Below are positions 6,374-14,087 of a stretch of 19,543 bases of DNA, piece by piece; position 1 is the stretch's first letter, and every line of letters begins with the position of its first letter. The stretch is from Spirochaetales bacterium (GTDB lineage Bacteria > Spirochaetota > Spirochaetia > DTKZ01): the NCBI GenBank assembly GCA_031274005.1, contig JAISQU010000117.1, positions 1 to 19,543 of the forward strand, read 5' to 3'. The position numbers and the translations under genes are program-made. The notes beneath the pieces were generated by a model. It saw nothing but the letters and a program-made list of their open reading frames with translations, was not told the origin of the DNA and searched no databases.

Positions 6374-7513
6374 TTAATTCAACTGAATGTACTCCGGCCC
6401 TATTCTGCTGTCTTCGCACAGACAGAAAGCCCTTTCGATAACGTTTTTTAGTTCACGGACATTGCCGGGCCAGGAATGAGCGGTCAGAGTCCTGAGGGCT
6501 GAATCGGAAAAATATTTTCTCACGGAACCGGTTTTCCGCAGGTCCTGCAAAAAGGTGTAACACAAAAGGGGTATATCTTCCCTGCGCTCCCGCAAGGGGG
6601 GTATGCGTATCCGTAAAACATCCAGGCGATAAAACAAATCGCTGCGGAATCTTCCGGCAATAACATCGTCATGCAGATCCCTGTTGGTCGCGGCAATGAT
6701 TCTGACATCCACGGGTATGGGTTTGTGCGACCCCAAACGGACAACGCGCCTGTCTTCCAGAATCCGCAGGAGTTTGACCTGCGTCATGGCCGACAGTTCC
6801 CCCACCTCGTCAAGAAACAGGACTCCCCCGCTGGAACTCTCAAAAAAACCGGGCCGCGCCACGGCGTCCGTATACGCGCCCTTCTCGCTTCCGAACATCT
6901 CCGACTCGAAAAGGTGTTCCGGCATGGCGCCGCAGTTGATCGCGTGAAAAGGCCCCGCGGACCGCGATGAAACACGATGCAGCTCCCGGGCTGCAAGATC
7001 TTTGCCCGTACCGCTTTCGCCGGTAATCAGGATAGTGCCGTCCGCCGCGCTATAGGCGCGTATCTGCCGGCGCAGGTTGTACATCGCGGGGGACTCTCCG
7101 ACAAGACGCCGGCCGGCATAGTCTTCGCCGTTTTTCGGGGGATACAGAACCACCTCCCTCAGGGTAAGGCATCTGCTTACGGTTTCAAGAATATCTTCGG
7201 CGTTGTAGGGCTTCGCAACATATTCATCCGCCCCGGCCTTGACCGCGCCGACAATCGCGTGCGTATTGCCCGCCGCCGAAGCTGCGATAAAAACAGAATG
7301 CTGCGCCTCAAACGCGTCGCTTTGGAGGATGTCCAGGCCGTTCATATCCGGCAGCGCGATCTCGCACAGAATCACATCGGGGGATTCCCGATTCATGGCT
7401 GTAAGAGCCTCGCTGCCGGTGTAGCAGGGCATGAGGGCAAAATCCGGCCCCAGCGCCAGTTTCACACAGGCGTGTACTTCCGGATCAGCGTCAACAAGAA
7501 GAACAGTCCGCAT
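6374..7513 (-). CDS. NtrC-family sigma-54 activator with atypical receiver and no DNA-binding domain
   Basis: 379 residues: a receiver domain (1-118) and a sigma-54 AAA+ domain (about 137-375). The AAA+ core looks catalytic: Walker A GESGTGKD (165-172), Walker B GGVLFLDEVGE (229-239), and the arginine region RFRSDLFYRLDVLRIRIPPL. The GAFTGA loop that contacts sigma-54 reads GAYTDA (212-217). In the receiver the phosphoacceptor Asp is Glu51 (ILCEIALPDMNG) and the N-terminal acidic pair is D8-A9 followed by D10, while Ser79 and Lys101 are kept. The protein ends just after the AAA+ domain without the Fis-type helix-turn-helix, as in Helicobacter FlgR and Chlamydia CtcC. It probably works from solution, perhaps without phosphorylation. 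Its ATG directly follows the stop of the upstream gene (TAAATG), so it is co-translated. Confidence 0.9.
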   Translation of the reverse strand: MRTVLLVDADPEVHACVKLALGPDFALMPCYTGSEALTAMNRESPDVILCEIALPDMNGLDILQSDAFEAQHSVFIAASAAGNTHAIVGAVKAGADEYVAKPYNAEDILETVSRCLTLREVVLYPPKNGEDYAGRRLVGESPAMYNLRRQIRAYSAADGTILITGESGTGKDLAARELHRVSSRSAGPFHAINCGAMPEHLFESEMFGSEKGAYTDAVARPGFFESSSGGVLFLDEVGELSAMTQVKLLRILEDRRVVRLGSHKPIPVDVRIIAATNRDLHDDVIAGRFRSDLFYRLDVLRIRIPPLRERREDIPLLCYTFLQDLRKTGSVRKYFSDSALRTLTAHSWPGNVRELKNVIERAFCLCEDSRIGPEYIQLN

Positions 7514-8251
7514 TTACTGCTTTCGAAGGCGATAAATAACAAGCAGCAGCAGATAATACATATACACAATACTGCGCAGAACCCGCCAGGGCCGGCGGAT
7601 GAGCTCCGGAAAAAACTCCCAACCCTTTTGAAAAACCTCGCGGGATACTTTGGTTCTTTTGCCTGAAATAATATCCATGACAGAATCGCTCCAGACAAAA
7701 ATGCCGGGGGCAAAGTCATTCCTGTGGCGGGAAATCCACTTTTCCTTTCCGCGTATGCCCGGTCCGGCAAGCGTACAATGGGGCGCGGCTTTTTTTATGG
7801 CGATGCGTATATCACGCTCTTTGGCCCTGGGATAATATCCCGTATACCTTCCGACAATTTTCAGACCGGGGAAAGTCTGCCTGAGGTTCTGTTCGATGCC
7901 GCGCAGCTGCTCCGGCCCGCAGCCCAGAAGATAGAGCGAACGGCCGCGCTCTTCCAGGGCCGCGAAAAGCCTGATGATGAAATCAAAAGGCATATACCGG
8001 GCCGGGACGGTTTTTTTCAGGAATTTGGCGCCCTTCTGAATACCCCGCGATACGGGAATAATCAGAGCCGACTGCTCCAGGCAGCGGCGTAATTCTCCGT
8101 CCCGCCGGGCCCTCATAAGATCCCAGAGCGAAAGAAAAACAATTTGCCGGACTTCACTGCCCTCCGCCAGGGCGTGGATAGTATCTTCGAAAACCTCATC
8201 CCGCAGATGGTCTACCGGGATCCCCGTCACCTTGATACGTTCGATTTCCAT
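7514..8251 (-). CDS. Divergent WecG/TagA/CpsF-family protein, probable glycosyltransferase relative
   Basis: 245 residues from the ATG at 8251, chosen because AGGAGAGGTGG lies about 10 bases upstream and because family members begin close to this motif (VTGIPVDHL). A longer frame from 8362 lies inside rsmE and adds a basic, unrelated-looking leader. Family features: YLLGCGPEQ (107-115), FPGLKIVGRYTGYY (127-140) and the C-terminal ISGKRTKVSREVFQKGWEF. These enzymes add N-acetylmannosamine-type sugars to lipid-linked precursors. The catalytic PDG (Asp65 in TagA) is here PVS (66-68), so the usual general base is missing. The C-terminus is basic and then hydrophobic (YMYYLLLLVIY), probably membrane-associated. 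Activity is therefore doubtful. It overlaps the end of rsmE by 56 bases. Confidence 0.75.
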   Translation of the reverse strand: MEIERIKVTGIPVDHLRDEVFEDTIHALAEGSEVRQIVFLSLWDLMRARRDGELRRCLEQSALIIPVSRGIQKGAKFLKKTVPARYMPFDFIIRLFAALEERGRSLYLLGCGPEQLRGIEQNLRQTFPGLKIVGRYTGYYPRAKERDIRIAIKKAAPHCTLAGPGIRGKEKWISRHRNDFAPGIFVWSDSVMDIISGKRTKVSREVFQKGWEFFPELIRRPWRVLRSIVYMYYLLLLVIYRLRKQ

Positions 8252-9014
8252 TCGCGAGATTCCACCTCTCCTTTTCCAGTAAAATAATGCGTACCGCCGC
8301 GGCCGCGAAAACCGGCGCCGTTTCGGTACGCAGCACCCTGTGCCCCAGATACGCGGGAACAAAACCCGCTTTCAGGAGGAGCTGGACCTCCTCATCGGCA
8401 AGCCCCCCCTCAGGGCCGACAACCAAAGCGATCTCCCGGGGGCCAGAGGAAAGATACCCGTGAAGAGAGCTTATTGCAAGAGGATTTTGATGAAAAAATA
8501 TTCCCAGTTTTTTTTCGCCCTCCCGTGATTCGCCAAAATCCTCAGGAATGCCGTCAAAGGAAACGGGCGCCGAAATTTCCGGCAGCGCATACGCGCCTGA
8601 CTGCTGAACAGCCTCGCGGGCAATCCTCCGCCAGCGTTCAAGTCTGCCCTCCGCATCCGTGAGCCGGGGAACCGAAAACCGGCTGCGCACGGGAACAATA
8701 CGCGCCGCCCCCAGTTCCACAGCCTGCCGGACAATCATATCGAATTTTGCGCCCTTTGGCAGACACTGGTACAAAACCAGTGATTCCTCGCCGGCCGCCG
8801 GCAAGGACGAACCTTTTTTCTGAACCCTGAGCCGGCAGCTTTTCCGTCCGGCCGACTCCAGAGTCAGATGGTATTCGCGGCCCCGCGCGTCCACAGCCGG
8901 AAAACTGCCGCCCGTCTTCAGCCTGCGCACCCGGCACAAATAATGATAATCGTCTCCCGCAAGGTCCAGGAAATCGCCTCCCTCAAAACCGGCGGGCAGA
9001 ACAAAAACCTTCAT
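8196..9014 (-). CDS. rsmE: 16S rRNA (uracil1498-N3)-methyltransferase RsmE
   Basis: RsmE uses S-adenosylmethionine to methylate U1498 of 16S rRNA in the assembled small subunit. The protein has the N-terminal PUA-like part (YHYLCRVRRLKTGG) and the C-terminal SPOUT knot with its signatures VVGPEGGLADEEV and LGHRVLRTETA, plus QCLPKGAKFDMIVRQAVELG. From the ATG at 9014 it has 272 residues, somewhat longer than the usual ~245 because of a C-terminal tail past the knot. An upstream TTG at 9026 is in frame but less likely. No clear Shine-Dalgarno precedes 9014; 27 bases separate it from the protease gene, suggesting re-initiation. Its tail overlaps the next gene by 56 bases. Confidence 0.93.
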   Translation of the reverse strand: MKVFVLPAGFEGGDFLDLAGDDYHYLCRVRRLKTGGSFPAVDARGREYHLTLESAGRKSCRLRVQKKGSSLPAAGEESLVLYQCLPKGAKFDMIVRQAVELGAARIVPVRSRFSVPRLTDAEGRLERWRRIAREAVQQSGAYALPEISAPVSFDGIPEDFGESREGEKKLGIFFHQNPLAISSLHGYLSSGPREIALVVGPEGGLADEEVQLLLKAGFVPAYLGHRVLRTETAPVFAAAAVRIILLEKERWNLANGNRTYQGDGDPGRPSAG

Positions 9015-9041
9015 ATACAAATACAAAAAACGTACGCGGGC

Positions 9042-10466
9042 TCACCGCGCTTCGCTCACCTCTCCTTCTGAAAAATACTTTACCGCCTCCCGCAGAACCA
9101 TGTCGTACTCCATATCATACACCGGCGGACTCGTCATGTGCCTGTTCACCTCGCCGCGCACCATGCGCCGCAGAATGCGTTCGCCCAGACCGGGAAACTC
9201 CGCCAGAAGCCGCGACACAAACGCGGCCGTTTGTTTTTCCTGCGGCTCGGGATTATCCTGCACAAACTTGGGAATTTGGCGGCTCTCAATGAGCTTCGAC
9301 AGCTCCGCGGTCTGCGCTTCGGTCAAATCAGGCTCTTTGACCTCTCTGTCCGGCTCAATGCCAATCTTGTCTATAGTTACCCCGCTGGGCGTGTAGTAGC
9401 GCGACATCGTCAGCCTGAAACCGCCCTTTGCCAGCGGCAGGCTGTGCACTTGCTGAACCGAACCCTTTCCGTACGTTTTTGTCCCGAAAAGAATCCCCCT
9501 ATCTCTGTCTTTTATGACGCCGGCGAAAATCTCCGAGGCGGAAGCCGACCCGTTATCAATAAGAACCACTATCGGCAGTGAAGAGGGAACCATAACGCCG
9601 GGCGTTGCCTCAAAAATCTTGTTTTCCACAGCAAGACGGCTGCGGGTACTGACAATGACCCCGTCATTGAAAAACAAATCTGCTGTCTGCACAACCGCGT
9701 CCAGAAGCCCGCCGGGATTACTGCGCAAATCGACAATCAGGCGGGAATACTTCTGTTCGGTAAAAGCCTCAATCGCCTCGACCACCTTCTCCGGCGTGTG
9801 CCTGGTAAACTGTATGATGCGCAGGTAGGCCGTGCCCCCCGGAATCATCGCCCACTTGACCGTTGGAACCTGTATCTTCGCCCTGCTCAATGGAACATCG
9901 AAACGGCCTCCCGATGAGGCCCCCCGCTGGATGGTCACCGTTACCGTTGAACCCACCGGCCCCCGCAGCTTTTCCACAACCTCGTCCAGCACAAGGCCGT
10001 CCGTGGATTCGCCCTCCACATTGACGATAAGATCTCCGGCCTGAATGCCGGCCCTGTAAGCGGGCGTATCTTCAATGGGAGCGACAACCTCCACATACGC
10101 GGGCATATCCCTGCCATCCGGCCCCTTGCTTATAAGCTGCTTATTGATATACAAACCGACCCCGCCGAACTCCCCCGCCGTAATATCACCCAAACCGCGG
10201 AACTCCGCCTCGCCAAGATAAGCCGAATGCGGGTCTCCCAGGCTTTCAAAAATACCCTTAAAAGCCCCCTCCGCGATAACCTCCGGGTCAACCTCGTCGA
10301 CATAATTATTCTGCACAAAATCGAAAACATATTGCAGCACATACATTAGCCGCTGCTTTTTTGAATCTGTGGTATCCGCCACTGCGGCCGGCGACAGCAG
10401 GGCCAGTATAAAAAAGAGAATCAACACTCCTGTAATAAGTGTCCAGGGAATTTTTTTTGTCTGCAT
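9042..10466 (-). CDS. S41-family C-terminal processing protease (CtpA/Prc type)
   Basis: 474 residues. An N-terminal signal or anchor segment (about 8-30, ITGVLILFFILALLSPAAVA) sends the protease to the periplasm. A PDZ domain (about 97-185; GVGLYINKQ, AGIQAGDLIVNVEG) binds substrate C-termini. The S41 core (about 200-375) has LRSNPGGLLD, the nucleophile region NGSASASEIF (Ser309) and the general base in KTYGKGSVQ (Lys334), spaced 25 residues apart as in Prc and CtpA. The C-terminal helical tail (380-474) is typical of this group. The ATG is preceded by AGGAG at good spacing. First gene of an operon with rsmE, the WecG-like gene and the sigma-54 activator. Confidence 0.93.
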   Translation of the reverse strand: MQTKKIPWTLITGVLILFFILALLSPAAVADTTDSKKQRLMYVLQYVFDFVQNNYVDEVDPEVIAEGAFKGIFESLGDPHSAYLGEAEFRGLGDITAGEFGGVGLYINKQLISKGPDGRDMPAYVEVVAPIEDTPAYRAGIQAGDLIVNVEGESTDGLVLDEVVEKLRGPVGSTVTVTIQRGASSGGRFDVPLSRAKIQVPTVKWAMIPGGTAYLRIIQFTRHTPEKVVEAIEAFTEQKYSRLIVDLRSNPGGLLDAVVQTADLFFNDGVIVSTRSRLAVENKIFEATPGVMVPSSLPIVVLIDNGSASASEIFAGVIKDRDRGILFGTKTYGKGSVQQVHSLPLAKGGFRLTMSRYYTPSGVTIDKIGIEPDREVKEPDLTEAQTAELSKLIESRQIPKFVQDNPEPQEKQTAAFVSRLLAEFPGLGERILRRMVRGEVNRHMTSPPVYDMEYDMVLREAVKYFSEGEVSEAR

Positions 10467-10482
10467 AGCAACTCCTGATATA

Positions 10483-10511
10483 ACTATATATTAAGGAGCT
10501 TGTGTGAACAA
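10483..10511 (-). promoter_or_regulatory. Candidate promoter of the protease-rsmE operon
   Basis: On the minus strand TTGTTC (10511-10506) and TATAGT (10488-10483) are 17 bases apart. The predicted start near 10476 is just ahead of the ribosome binding site of the protease gene. A small hairpin GCTTGT/ACAAGC with a GTGA loop (10498-10513) overlaps the -35 region. Confidence 0.5.
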
Positions 10512-10723
10512 GCCTGTAGAGGTTTGGTGACTTTCACCGCAATTTCCACCCGCCTTGCGGCGGGAACGCCATCACGGAAATGTGCGGACGGGGCATAACC
10601 ATCACGGCAATTGCTTCGCAATTGCGTTACATTCAGGCATATTCTCGTTTAGCCTGTAGAGCACTGGTGACTTTCACCGCAATTTCCGGGGCAACTTCTC
10701 CCGCCGATGCGGGAGAAGTTGCC
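10511..10723. repeat. Composite hairpin repeat, copy B, with an internal 37-base direct repeat
   Basis: This copy fills most of the 351-base gap between 10467 and 10817. The block from AGCCTGTAGAG to CACCGCAATTTCC occurs at 10511-10547 and again at 10651-10687, 140 bases apart and identical at 34 of 37 positions. The first is followed by a CCCGCC/GGCGGG hairpin (10549-10564). Next come CACGGAAATGTGCGG, GGCATAACC, a GCAATTGC/GCAATTGC hairpin (10607-10625) and CATTCAGG. The second block is followed by a perfect 15-bp stem GGCAACTTCTCCCGC with loop CGAT (10690-10723). The same order of blocks is seen in the copy at 5658-5839. It lies between two divergent operons and touches the promoters of both. 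Confidence 0.8.
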
Positions 10724-10726
10724 TAC

Positions 10727-10755
10727 TTGTCACCCCCTCTTAATGCTTGTAGAAT
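10727..10755 (+). promoter_or_regulatory. Candidate promoter of the ABC-transporter operon
   Basis: TTGTCA (10727-10732) and TAGAAT (10750-10755) are 17 bases apart, close to the sigma-70 consensus. The -35 begins 3 bases after the terminal hairpin of the repeat. The predicted start near 10762 leaves a leader of about 55 bases before the GTG at 10818. Confidence 0.6.
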
Positions 10756-10817
10756 GGCGTCATAATTATTCAGAATAACTTTGTACCCGGCGGGGTAGTT
10801 TTGTTCGGGAGGTAGTT

Positions 10818-11768
10818 GTGATTGAAGCTGCGAACCTGGTCAAACGGTATGGGCCTCATACCGCGGTGGACCACGCGAATTTTAAAATTGAAAAGGGAGA
10901 GGTCGTGGGTTTTCTGGGGCCGAACGGGGCGGGGAAGTCCACGACGATGAACATTCTGACCGGATACCTTTCCTCGACGGAGGGAACGATAACTGTGGAC
11001 GGGCAGGATATTCTGGAGCATCCCATTGAGGCAAAAAGGAAGATTGGCTATCTGCCGGAAAATCCTCCTCTGTATCCGGAGATGACGGTCAGGGAGTATT
11101 TGTCTTTTGCGGGGGAGATCAAGAAAGTTCCCGCAAAGGTTCTGCGCGGGCGGGTGGGGCAGGTCATGGAAACCGTCGGCGCTCAGGATGTGGCGGGCAG
11201 GCTGATCAAAAACCTGTCGAAGGGCTACAAGCAGAGAGTCGGGCTTGCTCAGGCGATGATAGGCGATCCGCAGATTCTTATTCTGGATGAGCCTACCGCG
11301 GGCCTGGACCCCAAACAGATTCTGGAAATTCGCGATCTTATAACGCGGCTGGGTGAGGATCATACGATAATTTTGAGTTCCCATATTCTGCCGGAGGTAA
11401 GCGCCGTCTGCAGGCGGGTTCTTATCATCAATCAGGGCGTCATCGTGGCCGACGATACGCCGGAGAATCTGGCGAAGAGGCTTTTGGGCGGCAGTCATAT
11501 TATTCTGCGTCTTGACGCCGGCCGCGAGGCCGTCTCGGAGGTTCTGGCGAAAATCGCGGGGGTTTCGGGGCAGGAGGAAAGGCAGCCGCAGGAGGAGGGT
11601 ACCACAGAGCTTGTTCTTGAGGCGGCCGGGGATGCGGATATCCGCAGGGATATTTTCCGCGCTTTCGCGGCCGCGGATATTCCCATCCTGATGATGAGGT
11701 CTCTGGATATGAGCCTTGAGGAAATCTTTCTTCATGTTACAACGAACGAGGAGGCGGCGAAGCAATGA
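10818..11768 (+). CDS. GldA-like ABC transporter ATP-binding protein
   Basis: 316 residues, an ATPase subunit of an ABC-2 type transporter. Walker A GPNGAGKST (34-42), the loop GYLPENPPLYPEMTV (with Glu81 at the Q-loop, as commonly seen in GldA-type ATPases), signature LSKGYKQRVGLAQA (133-146), Walker B ILILDEP (153-159, Glu158 catalytic) and switch His189 are all present. The signature LSKGY in place of LSGGQ is usual in this subfamily. The last ~90 residues form an accessory C-terminal domain. GTG start with GGGAGGT at correct spacing. The stop overlaps the permease start as ATGA. It would power the membrane complex made by the next three genes. Confidence 0.9.
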   Translation: MIEAANLVKRYGPHTAVDHANFKIEKGEVVGFLGPNGAGKSTTMNILTGYLSSTEGTITVDGQDILEHPIEAKRKIGYLPENPPLYPEMTVREYLSFAGEIKKVPAKVLRGRVGQVMETVGAQDVAGRLIKNLSKGYKQRVGLAQAMIGDPQILILDEPTAGLDPKQILEIRDLITRLGEDHTIILSSHILPEVSAVCRRVLIINQGVIVADDTPENLAKRLLGGSHIILRLDAGREAVSEVLAKIAGVSGQEERQPQEEGTTELVLEAAGDADIRRDIFRAFAAADIPILMMRSLDMSLEEIFLHVTTNEEAAKQ

Positions 11769-12628
11769 TAGCCATACTGAAACGGGAGATAAAAAGTTAT
11801 TTTCTTACTCCCATAGGGTGTATTTATATGGGTTTTTTCCTTTTGGCGGCGGGTATTTTCTTTTTCTTTAGCAACCTGTACGCGCGGAGTTCCAACTTTA
11901 CGGGTTTTCTGGGGAGCATTCTTTTTATCTACCTGTTCGCTATTCCTCTTTTGACGATGCGGCTTTTTTCGGAGGAGCGCCGGCAAAAAACCGACCAGCT
12001 TCTTCTGACAAGTCCGGTATCGGTGCCTGAAATTGTTCTGGGTAAATTTCTGGCGGCCTTCGCGGTGTACCTGATGACTCTGCTTGTAACGGTGATATAC
12101 GTTATCGTCATAGCGATATTCGGAGACCTTGCCGTGTGGGAGACTCTGGGCAGTTACATAGGCTTTATTCTTCTTGGCGCTTCGTACATAGCCGTGGGGG
12201 TTTTTATCTCCGCGGGGACGGAAAACCAGTTAACGGCGGCTCTTGTGACGTTTTTCTCTTTAATGATGATTTGGCTTATTGATCCGCTCAGCCAGAGCGT
12301 TCCCGCGGATATGGTGTCGGGAATCATTTCCGCCGCGGCTCTGGCTCTGGCCCTGTGTATTTTTATTTACTTTAATACAAAGAATTTTTACATAACCGCC
12401 GGAGCGGCCCTCGCGGGGGCTGTTGTCATTACGGCCCTGTATTTTATCAACCAGGATATTTACCTGGGTTTTATCAGAAAGTTTCTTTCATGGTTTTCCC
12501 TCAACAAGAGGTACGAGAATTTTTCTATGGGAATGCTGAAACTGGACTCTCTGGTGTATTACATCTCTTTCAGCGGCCTGTTCCTCTTTCTGACGGTACG
12601 GCTTATTGAAAAACGGCGCTGGAATTAG
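11765..12628 (+). CDS. ABC-2 type permease, GldF-like
   Basis: 287 residues with six predicted membrane segments, including IGCIYMGFFLLAAGIFFFFS, the pair around 55-65 and 105-125, and a C-terminal segment that ends KRRWN. The start MIAILKREIKSYFLTPIG is typical of GldF/NosY-type permeases. The region ETLGSYIGFILLGASYIAVG and the following FISAGTENQLTAA also fit the family. The overlap of 4 bases with the ATPase gene shows translational coupling. Substrate unknown. Confidence 0.88.
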   Translation: MIAILKREIKSYFLTPIGCIYMGFFLLAAGIFFFFSNLYARSSNFTGFLGSILFIYLFAIPLLTMRLFSEERRQKTDQLLLTSPVSVPEIVLGKFLAAFAVYLMTLLVTVIYVIVIAIFGDLAVWETLGSYIGFILLGASYIAVGVFISAGTENQLTAALVTFFSLMMIWLIDPLSQSVPADMVSGIISAAALALALCIFIYFNTKNFYITAGAALAGAVVITALYFINQDIYLGFIRKFLSWFSLNKRYENFSMGMLKLDSLVYYISFSGLFLFLTVRLIEKRRWN

Positions 12629-12639
12629 GAGGGCATAAA

Positions 12640-14070
12640 GTGAAGAACACTGCAAAAATTTCATCATCGCTGCGTACGCGGCAGGTAAAATACGGGGGCT
12701 ACGCGGCAATCATAACCATCGCCGTTATTGCCGGCCTTATCGGCGCAAACCTGATTTGCGAGCTGATCGCGCCCCAGTTTGATTTGACGAAGAATAAACT
12801 GTTTTCGCTTTCCGAGCAGAGCTCTCAGGTCGCGGACGGCCTGAAAACTCCCGTAACGATCTACTGCCTGTGGGAACCGGGAAAGGAAACCGCCCAGGTA
12901 AAACAGATAGTAGATTTGTACGCGGCGCGCAGCGAAAATATCAGCCTGGAAGATGTCGATCCCGACAGGAATCCGGGATTTATCACACAGTACGACAAGG
13001 ATAAAAAGGGTATAGAGAAGGGTTCTCTGGTTATTGAGGGCGAAAAAGACTTCAGGGTTATACGGCTTCAGGATATGTACGACGTTAATTACGCGAACCC
13101 CCAAAATCCGCAAATTACGGGCTTTTCCATTGAGAAACGGATTACCGGCGCTCTCCTGTATGTCAGCTCGGGGGAAACCCCTGTTGTCTACGAGATTACC
13201 GGACACCAGGAGACCCCTCTTGCGCAGCTTGCCATGCAGGAGATGATCGAAAGGGAAAACTACAGCCTGCTGCCGTTGAACCTGATTCAGTCGGAAGTTC
13301 CCGAAGACGCTTCGGCCCTGATTCTGAACGGGCCCAAGGCGGATTTTACTCAAATTGAGGCCGACAGGCTGCGGGCGTATCTTGAAAAAGGCGGCAGGCT
13401 TCTGGCCCTGATTGATATTATGACCGGGGCGTCTCCCAATCTGGATGAGGTATTTTCGGGTTACGGCATTCGTTTTGAGTTTGGCGTTACCGTGGAACTG
13501 AACAAGAATTACATTACGGCGAATAATCCCTACTATACTGTGCCCGATATGGCTAACCATGAAATAACCGGCCCCCTGCTGGAAAAAAGGTCTCCGGTTG
13601 TTCTGCCTATCGCGCGGGGAGTTTCTTCTCTGGAACCCAGGCGGCAGTCCATACGGCTTACCCCTCTTCTTGCTTCCTCGCAGTTGTCTTTTCTGCGGAC
13701 GGATTTGTCTCTGGAAACGCCGGACATAACCGATACGGATATACAGGGGCCCATCGTTTTGGGCATGGCGGTGTCGGAGGATTCGGAGGAGGGGGAAACA
13801 CGCATTGCGGCCATAGGCTGCGGGACTTTTCTGGAGCCTATCAATATGTTCGGGCAGATACCGGGAAATATCGATATGTTCATGAACGGCCTCACCTGGC
13901 TTGAGGACAAGCCGGAAAATCTTTCCATACGGTCCAAAAGCCTTATAAGCGTTCCCATGAACGTGACGGAACTGTATGTCATTATTTTTGGGCTGATTTT
14001 TGTCGTGTTTATTCCCCTGGCGCTTTTCGCCGCGGGTCTTGTTACCTGGCTAAAGCGCAGGCATCTGTAA
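12640..14070 (+). CDS. GldG-like ABC-associated auxiliary protein
   Basis: 476 residues. An N-terminal membrane segment (about 20-42), a large extracytoplasmic region and a C-terminal membrane segment (about 446-470) ending in KRRHL. Family marks are FDLTKNKLFSLSEQSSQV after the first segment, the beta-strand region TPVTIYCLW, YEITGHQETPL, and SALILNGPKADFTQIEADRL followed by LEKGGRLLALID. This is the GldG/IFT52-like domain found next to GldA and GldF. In gliding Bacteroidetes these three form a transporter linked to motility; outside them the cassette is widespread and its substrate unknown. GTG start with AGGAGGG upstream, 11 bases after the permease gene. Confidence 0.88.
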   Translation: MKNTAKISSSLRTRQVKYGGYAAIITIAVIAGLIGANLICELIAPQFDLTKNKLFSLSEQSSQVADGLKTPVTIYCLWEPGKETAQVKQIVDLYAARSENISLEDVDPDRNPGFITQYDKDKKGIEKGSLVIEGEKDFRVIRLQDMYDVNYANPQNPQITGFSIEKRITGALLYVSSGETPVVYEITGHQETPLAQLAMQEMIERENYSLLPLNLIQSEVPEDASALILNGPKADFTQIEADRLRAYLEKGGRLLALIDIMTGASPNLDEVFSGYGIRFEFGVTVELNKNYITANNPYYTVPDMANHEITGPLLEKRSPVVLPIARGVSSLEPRRQSIRLTPLLASSQLSFLRTDLSLETPDITDTDIQGPIVLGMAVSEDSEEGETRIAAIGCGTFLEPINMFGQIPGNIDMFMNGLTWLEDKPENLSIRSKSLISVPMNVTELYVIIFGLIFVVFIPLALFAAGLVTWLKRRHL

Positions 14071-14087
14071 GGAGTCGGAAACAGGCA

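Noticed and set aside
8252..8362. N-terminal extension of the WecG-like protein to 8362
   Set aside because: It has no ribosome binding site, reads as a basic leader unlike the family, and lies antiphase inside rsmE; the start at 8251 has a strong site.
10770..11765. Long minus-strand open frame (331 codons) opposite the ATPase gene
   Set aside because: The plus strand carries a complete set of ABC ATPase motifs and a good ribosome binding site; the minus frame is low-complexity and basic.
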